From contig NZ_CAJYHX010000025.1 of assembly GCF_913774285.1 (NCBI RefSeq), positions 62,001-126,000 of the forward strand: DNA of 64,000 bases, read 5' to 3'. The stretch comes from an uncultured Sphingomonas sp. Its GTDB lineage: Bacteria > Pseudomonadota > Alphaproteobacteria > Sphingomonadales > Sphingomonadaceae. Shown here piece by piece: positions 1 through 8,689 of this stretch (positions are counted from its first letter, which is position 1; each line of letters begins with the position of its first letter). The translations under genes and the position numbers were made by a program. The notes beneath the pieces are model-generated. The model was not told where the DNA came from and made no database searches. It saw only the letters and a list, made by a program, of their open reading frames with translations.

Positions 1-2172
1 GCCCACTTCCGACCATGCGCTGGCGGTACCCGTCGCGAAGGAGCGTGTGATCGTGCCCTTATTTTGGCCGACCAGTCCGCCTATTTGTCTCGATCCTTTG
101 ACGGCACCCGTCGCGAAGGACCGTGTGATCGTGCCCTCGTTACTGCCGACAAGCCCGCCCGCTAACGGCGTCGAAAGGAAGTTGTATCGGGGGGCGATAT
201 AATATTCGTTTGCAATAACCGGGGCATCAGCGGAGGAATCCGTGATAACACCACCGTTCCTGCCCACCAGCCCGCCCACATAGTAGGCACCCCAAACTTC
301 GGACGTGGCACTGTTGTGCGCATTGCTGATCCGTCCGTAATTCGTCCCGACCAGGCCGCCGACGTTATTATTGCCGATCGGATCGCCGGCGAACGATATG
401 TTGCGGATGTCGCCGCTGTTGATCCCGACAAGCCCTCCGATGTCGCTGCCGTTGCCCGTCGCCACCGTCGATATGCCGACGATATTGGCGATCGAGCCGT
501 TGTTCACGCCGGCCAAGCCGCCCATCACGCTGCTGCCCTTGGCCGACCAATCGTAGATCGAGATCTTGCCGAACACGAGGTTGCGCACCGCGCCGCTGCC
601 GCTGATGGTGCCGATCAGCCCGACATTGCTGGCGTTCGTGGGCTGGATCGTCGCACTTTCGATCTTGTTGCCCAGACCATCGAGCGCGCCGCTGAGCAGA
701 GCGACCGCTGAACTCGTACTGTTGAAATCCCCCAGGCCATGCGCGAGCGCATAGTTGCCGCTCGTGCCGCTGATCGCCTTTACGTCGTCCCAGGACCGAA
801 GCAGCGTGTACGCGGAATCGTTGATGCTGAGCGTCTGTCCGCTCTGCCCGTCGGCGAAGCTGAGCGCGCGGCCGGAGCTGAAGCGGACCTCGCCGCCGGT
901 GCCCCCCTGGTTGGTGCGCAGCACCACCGATCCGCCGCCGTTGACGGCGATGTCGGCATTCACCGAAATGCCGTGATAGGCGTTGAGCGTGAGCGTCGCT
1001 CCGGTGTTCCACGCCAGGCCGGCGTTGATCAGGATGTCGCCCGCGCCGCTCGCATCGCCGTTGCCATAGGCGCTGGCGCCGTTCGCGCCGGTGGTGAGCG
1101 TCACCCCGGTATTGGCGCCCAGCGTGGCGTTGATCGTCGCCGCCGCCGCCGCGTCCACGACCAGGTCCTCGGGATCGACCAGCCAGGTGCCGCCCGCGGC
1201 GTCGATCGTCGAGGCGCCGATGCGGAGCCGCGCGCCCGAGGTCTCGATCGCGCCCGCCGATCCGCCCGCACCTTGCGCGCGGATCGTTCCCGCCACCTCG
1301 GTGCTGCCGGCGTCGCTGACCAGCCAGACCTTGCCGTCGCCGCGGCGGACGCCGGTGGCGTTGATCGTGCCGGCGCTGTTGCCCGCCAGTGCATAGACAT
1401 TGCCCTGCTGCGCGCGCAGTTCGACATTGGCGGCGGCGATCGTCCCGCCATTGGCCGCGCTGGTCTGGGCATCGCCATAGAGGACCGAGAACAGCCCGCC
1501 GCCATCATGCGCGGCATCGCGGAGCAGCACCTTGCTGCCGGCGATCATGCCCACGGTGCCGTTCGCGGCCGAAAGGCTGCCTTGATTTTCCACCACCGCG
1601 CCGATCAGCGCGACGTTGCCGCCGAGTGCGCCTACCTTGCCGAGATTGACAACCTGCGCCCGCGACGTTCCCGTGAAGGCGAGGTTGCCGCCGGCGAGGA
1701 ACGCGGCATTCGGCACGTCCAGCGTCGAGGCGATGAAACTGCCGCCGGTCTCGACGACCCCGTGCGCGCCGATAACGACGCCGTTGGGATTGACCAGATA
1801 TACCGATCCGGTCGCCCGAAGCACCCCGTCGATCGACGACACCGCGCTCCCCGTCACGCGGTTGAGCGTCGCGCCCGAGCCGTTCTCGATCAGCACGCTT
1901 GCCTTCTCGCCGATCGAGAAACTGGTCCAGTCGATGATCGCACGGTCGCTGCTCTGGCGGATCGTCATCGAACCGCCGGCCTCGCCGATCGCCGCCTGGC
2001 CCGCCACGACGCTGCCCCCGCCCGGCAGCGTCGTCTGCGCCTGTGCGGCGAGCGGCATCCCCCCGCCGAGGATCGTCGCGCCGAGCAGCAGGCGGCGGAG
2101 GCGGCGCCCCCCGTTTCGGTGCAGGATTGCCCTGCGGGATCCGGCAAGGGCGGCGCGGCGGCGCGTCAACAT
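1..2172 (-). CDS. Filamentous haemagglutinin family adhesin (two-partner secretion, GLUG repeats), 3' end outside window
   Basis: The first 724 codons of a large secreted adhesin are visible; the frame is open to base 1, so the C-terminus is missing. An Arg-rich extended signal peptide (about residues 1-46, ending PLAAQAQ) leads into the TPS/haemagglutinin domain, recognised from TLNRVTGSAVSSIDGVL and VYLVNPNGVVIGAHG. From about residue 560 the protein turns into GLUG-type repeats (GGLVGxNxGxIxxS), at least five in view. TPS proteins of this type cross the outer membrane through a TpsB/Omp85 partner; none is in the window, so it may lie to the left. The start is the ATG at 2172; no upstream in-frame alternative was examined. 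Role in adhesion or biofilm is inferred from the family. Confidence 0.88.
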   Translation of the reverse strand, partial: MLTRRRAALAGSRRAILHRNGGRRLRRLLLGATILGGGMPLAAQAQTTLPGGGSVVAGQAAIGEAGGSMTIRQSSDRAIIDWTSFSIGEKASVLIENGSGATLNRVTGSAVSSIDGVLRATGSVYLVNPNGVVIGAHGVVETGGSFIASTLDVPNAAFLAGGNLAFTGTSRAQVVNLGKVGALGGNVALIGAVVENQGSLSAANGTVGMIAGSKVLLRDAAHDGGGLFSVLYGDAQTSAANGGTIAAANVELRAQQGNVYALAGNSAGTINATGVRRGDGKVWLVSDAGSTEVAGTIRAQGAGGSAGAIETSGARLRIGASTIDAAGGTWLVDPEDLVVDAAAAATINATLGANTGVTLTTGANGASAYGNGDASGAGDILINAGLAWNTGATLTLNAYHGISVNADIAVNGGGSVVLRTNQGGTGGEVRFSSGRALSFADGQSGQTLSINDSAYTLLRSWDDVKAISGTSGNYALAHGLGDFNSTSSAVALLSGALDGLGNKIESATIQPTNASNVGLIGTISGSGAVRNLVFGKISIYDWSAKGSSVMGGLAGVNNGSIANIVGISTVATGNGSDIGGLVGINSGDIRNISFAGDPIGNNNVGGLVGTNYGRISNAHNSATSEVWGAYYVGGLVGRNGGVITDSSADAPVIANEYYIAPRYNFLSTPLAGGLVGSNEGTITRSFATGAVKGSRQIGGLVGQNKGTITRSFATGTASAWSEVG
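25..138. repeat. Near-identical tandem GLUG-coding repeat (78-bp period)
   Basis: Bases 25-60 and 103-138 match at 33 of 36 positions with a 78-bp offset, which is 26 codons. On the minus strand both encode the segment NxGTITRSFATG of the adhesin's GLUG repeats. The similarity at DNA level is much higher than between the other GLUG units further right, which points to recent duplication. Confidence 0.8.
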
Positions 2173-2672
2173 GGTCTCTACTCGCTCACGAATGGAAATG
2201 GCGTGCGACGCGCAGCCGCACCGGCACCGAAGGTTCAGGAAGGTGGCTGACGGCGCATTGGCCGACGATGGCGCGCACGACCCCGGTACGCGCAGCGCCA
2301 TCGTCGACACCCCTGTTGGCCGGCGCAGCGTCGCCCTTCCCCCGAAAGGCCACGCCGTGTCCCCCGCTCGGCATCATGCCCCCCATGATCCCCTCCGAAT
2401 GCTCACGCGGCAGGCCCCGTCGCGCGGCGAGGGTCAAGATCGTCCACCGCATTTGAGACGCGGTGGAAGGAGATTGAGATGTTTTGCAGCATCGGGGGAG
2501 CCGCCAGCGCGGCGACGCCCCCCGCCTGCCACCTGGTCGGGGATTTACGCCAGGAAGGCGAGCGACAAGGGAATCGATCTCAAGATCTGCCGACAGATCG
2601 TCGAGGACCGTGGCGGCTCGACCTTCCGCATTTGCCTACGGATCGACGTGTGCCGCGAACCGCGGTGGGCGA
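2173..2672. other. Gene-poor 500-bp stretch between the adhesin and trehalase genes
   Basis: No convincing intact gene is present. It must hold the adhesin promoter near its left end. A short inverted repeat (ATCATG, five C, CATGAT) lies at 2373-2389. A good Shine-Dalgarno (AAGGAG) precedes the ATG at 2479, but the ORF behind it has no family resemblance and runs into the antisense of trehalase. Bases 2546-2650 resemble a histidine-kinase C-terminus and are listed separately. Confidence 0.6.
2546..2650 (+). pseudogene. Possible remnant of a histidine kinase ATPase domain
   Basis: Read on the plus strand from 2555 the translation gives KASDKGIDLKICRQIVEDRG, then GSTFRICLRID. This resembles the G2 box and end of a sensor kinase, where the usual form is KGxGLGLAICRQIVExHGG, about ten residues, then GSTFRFTLP. 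The G2 glycines are damaged (GID for GxG) and the spacer between the two blocks is missing. No start, H-box or N-box is nearby. The reading is by eye and a chance match is possible. Confidence 0.35.
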
Positions 2673-4244
2673 TCAGCGCGCCGCCGCCAGATCCGGATAT
2701 CGTTCGAGCAGCGCGCTGGTCACGCCGTTCGTCCAGCCGAAGCCATCCTGCAGCGGATATTCGCCGCCGCCGCCGGGCACCTGCTCCTCGACATCATATT
2801 TCTCGAGCATCTTGCCGGTCGCGCGATAGGCGCGGTCGACCGTCGTCAGCCAGCGCCCGGCAATGTCCTTCGCCAGATCGCGCTGGCCATAGCCGGCCAG
2901 CCCGTCGATCGCGACCCATTGCAGCGGCGCCCAGCCATTGGGGGTATCCCATTGCTGGCCCGTCCGGTTGCCCGTGGTGCGCAGCCCGCCGGGGGCGACC
3001 AGCTTGGCGCGCACGGTCGTGGCGACGGCACTCGCCTGCTCGGGGCTTGCCACGCCGACGAAGAGCGGGAACAGGGTCGCGGCCGAAAGTACCGGTGTCG
3101 CCTGCTGACGGCTCCAGTCGTAATCGGCGTAGCGCTGCTCTGGCGCCAGCCAGAGATAGGTGTCGATCGCCTTGCGCCGCTGGGCCGCGCGGCGGGTGAA
3201 GTCGGCCGCGCAGTCCGCATCGGCCAGCGTCGCGCAGCGCTGTGCGATCCCGCGCTCCACCGCCCAGAGCAGGCTGTTGAGGTCGATCGGCACGATGTCC
3301 GTCGTGTGCACCGTCGCCAGCGTCTTACCGTCGGCCAGCCAGCGCGAACTATAGTCCCAGCCGCTTTCCGCCCCGGCGCGCAGGTCGCGATAGACCGCGG
3401 TGAGCGGGCGGCCCGCCGCGGCCTTGGCGGTGTTCACATCCTCGCGATAGCTTTCGTCGCGCGGCGTCTCGCGCGCGTCCCAATAGCGGTTCAGCAGGCT
3501 GCCATCGGCCATGCGCACGACATGCTCGCAGGCCGGTTGTGCCGCCGTGATGCAGCCCGCCCCGCGCATCCAATAGCCATATTCGCTCCGGAGTGCCGCC
3601 AGCCGGCTGCGCAGCACCACCGGATCGCGTGCGTCCGAGAGGTCGAGCATCAGCGCAAAGAAGGGCGGCTGCGAGCGGCTGAGATAATAGCTGCGGGTGC
3701 CGTTGGGGATATGGCCGTAGCGCTGGATCAGGCTCACGAAGTTGTCAAGCATGTGCTCGACCATCGCCTGCTGGCCGTCGACCTTGAGGCCCAGCATGGT
3801 GAAATAGCTGTCCCAGTAATAGATCTCGCGGAAACGCCCGCCGGGTACGACATAGGGCGCCGGCAGCAGCAACGCCGAGCTGCCCGGCTGAGGGCTAAGC
3901 GCCGGGCGCGACAGCACCGGCCACAGCGCCTGGACATGCGCGCGCAGGCCAAGCTTCTCCTGCGGCGCCGGCGCACCGTTGCCTTGCGCGGGCAGGGTGA
4001 AATGGGCCTCCACGAATGCCTTCAGCGCCTCGCGCGTCTTCGGCTTCGCCTTGCGGTATGCCGCCAGGATCGCCGCCGGATCCTCCTTCGGCACCGCATC
4101 GACGAAGGTCTTCCCGTCCGAAAACACCTGCGCCATCTGCACCGCATCGAACAGCGGGCCGAACAGCTGCGCCGGGCTTTGCGGCTCGGGATCGGTCGCG
4201 GCGACGCACAGCAGGGCGGCGAGCGGGAGCAGGCGGCGGATCAT
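2673..4244 (-). CDS. treA: Periplasmic alpha,alpha-trehalase (GH37)
   Basis: A 523-residue enzyme predicted to hydrolyse trehalose to two glucose molecules in the periplasm. Residues 1-16 form a short signal peptide. Both GH37 signatures are present: PGGRFREIYYWDSY at 134-147 and QWDTPNGWAP at 431-440. The catalytic pair known from E. coli TreA maps to Asp297 in GWDYSSRW and Glu481 in EKYDV, and the glycine-rich GGGGEYPLQDGFGWTNG end is intact. The ATG at 4244 is chosen because it opens directly on the signal peptide; an ATG ten codons upstream is less likely. It follows the TonB-dependent receptor on the same strand, 73 bp apart with a hairpin between, so the two probably handle the same sugar. 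Confidence 0.95.
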   Translation of the reverse strand: MIRRLLPLAALLCVAATDPEPQSPAQLFGPLFDAVQMAQVFSDGKTFVDAVPKEDPAAILAAYRKAKPKTREALKAFVEAHFTLPAQGNGAPAPQEKLGLRAHVQALWPVLSRPALSPQPGSSALLLPAPYVVPGGRFREIYYWDSYFTMLGLKVDGQQAMVEHMLDNFVSLIQRYGHIPNGTRSYYLSRSQPPFFALMLDLSDARDPVVLRSRLAALRSEYGYWMRGAGCITAAQPACEHVVRMADGSLLNRYWDARETPRDESYREDVNTAKAAAGRPLTAVYRDLRAGAESGWDYSSRWLADGKTLATVHTTDIVPIDLNSLLWAVERGIAQRCATLADADCAADFTRRAAQRRKAIDTYLWLAPEQRYADYDWSRQQATPVLSAATLFPLFVGVASPEQASAVATTVRAKLVAPGGLRTTGNRTGQQWDTPNGWAPLQWVAIDGLAGYGQRDLAKDIAGRWLTTVDRAYRATGKMLEKYDVEEQVPGGGGEYPLQDGFGWTNGVTSALLERYPDLAAAR

Positions 4245-4274
4245 CGGGTCATCCTCATCGGGCGCACAACGCAC

Positions 4275-4309
4275 GAGGCCGGCCGAGCGCTACGCCCGGC
4301 CGGCCCCTC
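4275..4309 (-). terminator. GC-rich hairpin between receptor and trehalase genes
   Basis: Bases 4275-4309 form a long imperfect stem (GAGG and CCGGCCG against CGGCCGG and CCTC, with a two-base bulge and one mismatch) around a short loop. It lies just after the receptor stop on the transcribed minus strand. There is no clear T-run, so it may be an attenuator or an RNA-stability element that lowers trehalase expression relative to the receptor. Confidence 0.4.
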
Positions 4310-4317
4310 GGGGGTGT

Positions 4318-7005
4318 TCAGAAGTGGTAGGCGGCGCTGAACAATGCCGAGCGGCCCAGGATCGGCCGCGCGAGGATCACCCCGCTTCCCTGCGATCCGA
4401 TCGTGCGCGGATTGCCCTCGGTCAGTCCGATCGTGTTGGTGATATTATCGACCGAGGCCTGCAGCGTGATCCGCTTGGTCACATCCACCGTCAGCCCCGC
4501 GTCCCATTTGTAATAGTTGGGCAGCAGCTGGGCGTTCTGCACGTCGGAGAAGCGGTCGCCGATATAGGTGGCCGAGGTGAACAGCGTCGCCTTGCTCTCC
4601 GAGCCGAACTCGACCGAATAGGCCGGCGAGACGCGCCACTGCCATTTGGGCTGGCGCTGCACCCGGTTGCCGGTGAGGTTCGTCGCGCCATTGTCGGTGA
4701 AGAAATCGCGATACTTGCTGTCGAGGTACGTGCCCGAAAAGCCGATGGTGAAGTTGCGCACCGGGCGCAGCTCGCCTTCCAGCTCGACGCCGGTGGCCTT
4801 GGCGCCGCCGATCGAGGCGATCGGCGCGCCGCTGGTGATCACCGTGGTGGCGAGGCCGTTGAAGTCGTTGTGGAACACGGTGACATAGGCGCTCGCCAGA
4901 TCGGTCGAGACCTTCAGCCCGCCTTCATAGGTATCGACGCGCGGCGCCACGGTGATGCCGTCGCGGAGGTTGTCGAAGAAGGGGAAGCTGTTGCCCCGGC
5001 TGTAGCGCAGGAACAGGCCGATCGAGCGGGTGAAATCGTAGTTCGCACCCGCCGTCCACGACCATTTCTCGCCGCGATAGCGGATCGTCGAGAAGGTGCC
5101 GTTCAGCACCGCGTCGCCATTGTCGTAGAGCGTGTTCGGATTGCCATCAAGACCGCCGGCCGGCGCGGTGCCGTTATTCTCCAGCGTTCCGTCGACCGAA
5201 TGGTGCTGGTAGCGCAGGCCCGCATCGAGGCGGAGCTGGTCGTTCACCTGCAGCTCGTCCACCGCATAGACCGCCGCGTCCTTGCCGTCATAATCGGCGT
5301 TGACGTTGAAGGTGGAGCCGCTGGTGAAGCCATTGCGCGTGACGATGCGGCCATCGGCCAGCGTCAGGTTCAGGCGGCGCGCATTGGGCTCGGCGGTGAG
5401 CAGCTGGCTGTTGCCGAGGTTCCACAGGTCACGCGAGGAATAGGCGGCGTAATAGACGCCAGCGGTGAAGGTGTTGCCGCCCTTCTTCCATTCGAGCGCG
5501 AGATCGTTGGAGAAATTCTCGATGCGCTTCTGCACGCGCCACAGCCCGGCCTCGACGACCTGGGTGGTGCCGGGCACCGCCTGTCCGCCGTTCACGAAGG
5601 TCAGGCTGCCGATCGTGCCGCCCCTGCTCGCCGCATAGGCGGAGGCGCTCTGCGGCGGCGTGCCGCCGGGGACGAGGCCGGTGGTGTTGGCATCGCCCTT
5701 CAGCCAGCTCAGGCGGTCGCGCAGCTTGAAGCCGTCGCCCAGGCGATATTCGAAATTGCCGCCGAGATTGACCACGTCCGCCCCGCGCCCGTCGGCCAGG
5801 TCGACGCGGGTGCCGTCGTTGAGCACGCCCAGCCGCGTCTCGCCGCCAGCCAATGTGCCGGTGCCGGCATCGAAGCTGCCATATTGGCTGATCTTCTTGC
5901 CGTTCTGCACCACCGGGATCGGCAGCAGCCACTGGCCGCGATCGTTGAGGTAACGGCCGAACACCAGCACCGAGCCGTTATCGAAATCATGCCGGACATT
6001 GGCGGTGATCTGTCCGCCCTTCTCGGCGGTGAAGTGCGGATTGCGCACGCCGTTGCCTGCCGAATAATAGCCGCCGACCATATAGGTCGTGCCCTCGCCG
6101 ATCGGCCCGGAGAGATAGCCGTCGGCGCGCACGTCGCCATAGCTGGCGACGCCGAGCTTGAGCAGATTGTCCGGCGTCGACCCGCCCTCGCGCTGGACGA
6201 AGTTGATCGTCAGGCCCGGCTGGCCCGACGAAAACAGCGCGCCGGTGCCGCCGCGCACCGCCTCCACCCGCTTGAGCGTCGAGTCGATTCGGATGAGCTG
6301 CGAGTTTTCGAGAAAGGAAAGCGTCGGCGGCGAGAAGATCGGTACGCCTTCGGACTGGATGGTCACATATTCGGCGTCGCCGCCCGAGGGGTAGCCGCGC
6401 ACGAAAATATTGGCGCCGTTCTTGCCGCCCGAACTCTCCACGCTGATGCCCGGCACGACGCGCAGCACTTCGGCGGTGCTGGCGGGTGCCAGCCGCGCGA
6501 TCGCGGCATCGTTGATCGTGGTGACGGCGAAGGACGCGTCCTGGCGGCGGGTGCCCGCGCCGGCGGTGCCGGTCACGACGATTTCGGGGTCGTTGGCGGC
6601 AGGCTCTTCCTGCGGGTCCGCCGCTGCGACCTGCGCTTGCCTGGCCCGCACGGCGGGTGCCGCCGGCGCTCCCTCGGTGCCGCCGCCCTCGACGACGAAG
6701 GTGCCGCTGGCAGTGGTGCGATAGCGCAGGCCGCTGCCGGCGAGCAGCATCGTCAGCGCGCGGTCGACGCCGTAGCGGCCGCGCAGTTCGGGCGCGCGCT
6801 TGCCGCGGACGAGGTCGGGCGCGAAGAGGATCTGGCGGCCGCTCTGCCGCGCGAATTCGGTGAGCGCGGCGCCGAGATCGCGGCTGCCGATCGCCAGGCT
6901 GACGGTGGGTTCGGCCGCTGGCGCGGCGAGCGCGGGCGTGAGGGCGCAGGCGGCGGCGCCGGCCAGCGCCAGGCTGCGGACGAGCGTGGAAAGGGGTCGG
7001 GGCAT
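4318..7005 (-). CDS. TonB-dependent receptor with STN signalling domain (FecA type)
   Basis: An 895-residue outer-membrane receptor. Signal peptide about 1-30, a secretin/TonB N-terminal (STN) domain about 34-107 (VSLAIGSRDLGAALTEFARQ), then a plug beginning near EIVVTG and a beta-barrel ending in the aromatic signature AAYHF. STN domains pass the ligand signal to a FecR protein, which fits the fecR and ECF sigma genes directly upstream. The start at 7005 has a good Shine-Dalgarno (GGGAGGA) just ahead; the ATG eight codons upstream does not. The substrate is not shown by the sequence; the trehalase gene downstream suggests trehalose or an alpha-glucoside, while iron-siderophore transport is the main alternative. 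Confidence 0.93.
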   Translation of the reverse strand: MPRPLSTLVRSLALAGAAACALTPALAAPAAEPTVSLAIGSRDLGAALTEFARQSGRQILFAPDLVRGKRAPELRGRYGVDRALTMLLAGSGLRYRTTASGTFVVEGGGTEGAPAAPAVRARQAQVAAADPQEEPAANDPEIVVTGTAGAGTRRQDASFAVTTINDAAIARLAPASTAEVLRVVPGISVESSGGKNGANIFVRGYPSGGDAEYVTIQSEGVPIFSPPTLSFLENSQLIRIDSTLKRVEAVRGGTGALFSSGQPGLTINFVQREGGSTPDNLLKLGVASYGDVRADGYLSGPIGEGTTYMVGGYYSAGNGVRNPHFTAEKGGQITANVRHDFDNGSVLVFGRYLNDRGQWLLPIPVVQNGKKISQYGSFDAGTGTLAGGETRLGVLNDGTRVDLADGRGADVVNLGGNFEYRLGDGFKLRDRLSWLKGDANTTGLVPGGTPPQSASAYAASRGGTIGSLTFVNGGQAVPGTTQVVEAGLWRVQKRIENFSNDLALEWKKGGNTFTAGVYYAAYSSRDLWNLGNSQLLTAEPNARRLNLTLADGRIVTRNGFTSGSTFNVNADYDGKDAAVYAVDELQVNDQLRLDAGLRYQHHSVDGTLENNGTAPAGGLDGNPNTLYDNGDAVLNGTFSTIRYRGEKWSWTAGANYDFTRSIGLFLRYSRGNSFPFFDNLRDGITVAPRVDTYEGGLKVSTDLASAYVTVFHNDFNGLATTVITSGAPIASIGGAKATGVELEGELRPVRNFTIGFSGTYLDSKYRDFFTDNGATNLTGNRVQRQPKWQWRVSPAYSVEFGSESKATLFTSATYIGDRFSDVQNAQLLPNYYKWDAGLTVDVTKRITLQASVDNITNTIGLTEGNPRTIGSQGSGVILARPILGRSALFSAAYHF

Positions 7006-7107
7006 CAGGATCCTCCCAAATCGGTTCACGAGGCGCCGTCTTCTGCAGCGCTTCTACCCCCCATGACGCAGCCGATCCGAAAACCCGAACCGGCCCGCAG
7101 AAAAATT

Positions 7108-8097
7108 TCAGCGGCGGCTGGAAAGCTCGATCGTGCCGTCGCTGCGCGTAACTGCCTGCACCGGGAAGCTGGTCTCCAGCGCCTCGGCAAAGGTCGCGCT
7201 CTCGCCGGTGCGGAAGGCGCCGCTGACCCGCACGGCGCCCGCCCGGGCATCCTTCACCACCAGCGCATGCGGCGCGTAGCGGTTGAGTTCGGCGACGGCC
7301 TCGGCGAGCGGCGTGTCGGCGAACACCACCAGCCCCTCGCGCCACGCCTCGATCTGACGGGCATCGCCGCCATGGCGAAGCGTCAGACTGTCGCCGCGCG
7401 CAACCAGCAGGTCGTTGGGCGCCATCGCCACCTTGCCGACGGTCACCTTGCCCTCGACCAGCAGCACGGTGGTCCGGTCCGCATCGAGCCGCACGTCGAA
7501 GGCAGTGCCGTGCGCGATCACGTCATGCGCGCCGGCGGTGACGCGGAACGGCCGCGGCTGGCCCTTGGCGACCTCGAACCAAGCCTGGCCGCGCTCCAGG
7601 ATCAAGTGGCGCTCGCTCGGGGTGTAGGCGACGCGAACCGACGTAGCGGTGTTGAGCGTCAGGCGCGAGCCGTCGTCCAGCATCATCGACAGCCGTTGGC
7701 CGACGCCGGTGCTGAATAGCCTGGTCTGCGCGACGTCGGTGCTGGCCGGGGCTCGATGCTCGGCGGCATACCAGCCGGCCAGCGGCAGCGCGACCAGCGC
7801 GAGTGCGGCGAGTGCCGCTCCTGCCTTTTGTTTCCGCGCCGCCGATCGCGCGCGATTCACCGCAATTCGCGTTGCCGTGGTCTGCCGCAGGGCCAGCAGT
7901 TCGGGATGGGCGGCGAGCGCACGGGCGCAGTCGTGCGCCGCCTCGACCCGGGCGAATGCCTCGGCATGGGCGGGGTCGGCCGCCTGCCAGCGCTCGAACG
8001 CCTCGGGCGGCGCGGCATCGGGGGTGCGCGCGAGCCGCTCGTGCCAGCGCGCCGCCTCGGTCGCGATCGTCGTCGTGGCGGTTGAGTCAGTCTTCAC
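7108..8097 (-). CDS. FecR family anti-sigma regulator
   Basis: A 329-residue inner-membrane regulator. Residues about 15-60 carry the DUF4880 cytoplasmic domain (AARWHERLAR, FERWQAADPAHAEAFARVE), residues 92-110 are the single membrane segment, and the periplasmic FecR domain follows (GQRLSMMLDDGSRLTLNTAT, GQAWFEVAKGQPRPFRV, GTAFDVR). It should relay the signal from the STN domain of the downstream receptor to the upstream ECF sigma factor. The start is GTG at 8097, overlapping the sigma gene stop by 11 bp, so the two are translationally coupled. Confidence 0.93.
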   Translation of the reverse strand: MKTDSTATTTIATEAARWHERLARTPDAAPPEAFERWQAADPAHAEAFARVEAAHDCARALAAHPELLALRQTTATRIAVNRARSAARKQKAGAALAALALVALPLAGWYAAEHRAPASTDVAQTRLFSTGVGQRLSMMLDDGSRLTLNTATSVRVAYTPSERHLILERGQAWFEVAKGQPRPFRVTAGAHDVIAHGTAFDVRLDADRTTVLLVEGKVTVGKVAMAPNDLLVARGDSLTLRHGGDARQIEAWREGLVVFADTPLAEAVAELNRYAPHALVVKDARAGAVRVSGAFRTGESATFAEALETSFPVQAVTRSDGTIELSSRR

Positions 8098-8626
8098 GCC
8101 ACGCCTCCAATGCCGTGGTCACATGCGCCATCGCACGCGCCACATGTTTCTCCGTCGCCCGGGTCGAGATGCCGACCAGCCGGGCGATGTCGCCGATCTT
8201 CAGCCCTTCGAGCACGCGCAGTACGAAGATGTCGCGGGTGCGTTCGGGCAGTTCAAGCAGGGCGTCGCGGAGCCGGAGCACCGCTTCCCTACCCTCCAAG
8301 ACGCGCTGGGCCGTGAAATCCGAACCGGGATGCGCCTCGTCATCCCAGCTTTCGTGTACGCCGCCGCGCGCGGCGTCGCGGCGGGCGCGGTCGCGCAGCG
8401 CATTGGCGGCGGTGACGAACAGGAAGCGGTCGGGTTCATCGATTGCGCTGGGATCGGGCATGCGGCTGAGCTTGAGGAACACGTCCTGCACCAAATCGGG
8501 CACATCGTCCCGCACCGTTACCCGACGCTCGAAGAACCGCGCCAGCGGCCGGGCGTAGCGACGCGCGAGCTGGTCCAGCAACGCGCCGCGTTCGCCCTGC
8601 GCTCCCCTCCTCTTGTCCGGCCGCAT
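8087..8626 (-). CDS. ECF sigma factor (FecI-like)
   Basis: A 179-residue extracytoplasmic-function sigma factor with region 2 (DVPDLVQDVFLKLSR, FLFVTAANALRDRARR) and region 4 (LLELPERTRDIFVLRVLEGL, IGDIARLVGISTRATEKHV). It probably drives the receptor operon when FecR signals ligand binding. The ATG at 8626 is preferred, with GGAG ten bases ahead; an in-frame GTG at 8674 would add 16 residues. The acyltransferase gene ends 63 bp upstream on the same strand. Confidence 0.92.
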   Translation of the reverse strand: MRPDKRRGAQGERGALLDQLARRYARPLARFFERRVTVRDDVPDLVQDVFLKLSRMPDPSAIDEPDRFLFVTAANALRDRARRDAARGGVHESWDDEAHPGSDFTAQRVLEGREAVLRLRDALLELPERTRDIFVLRVLEGLKIGDIARLVGISTRATEKHVARAMAHVTTALEAWRED

Positions 8627-8689
8627 CCTTGTCGTGCTCCCTGGCCCGCGCTTGTGCGCGCCCGCGGCCCGCAAGACAAGGGTGCGGCG

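Noticed and set aside
739..2250. A 503-codon plus-strand frame opposite the adhesin
   Set aside because: The minus-strand frame shows a signal peptide, TPS domain and GLUG repeats, so the plus-strand frame is a shadow.
2479..2829. ORF with a good ribosome site (AAGGAG) in front of trehalase's 3' end
   Set aside because: No family resemblance, Pro/Arg-rich composition, and it runs into the antisense of trehalase; the ribosome-site match alone is weak evidence.
3979..7719. A 1246-codon plus-strand open frame
   Set aside because: It is antisense to the trehalase, receptor and fecR genes, is made of His/Arg/Ala/Gly-rich sequence with no domain, and is explained by codon bias in high-GC DNA.
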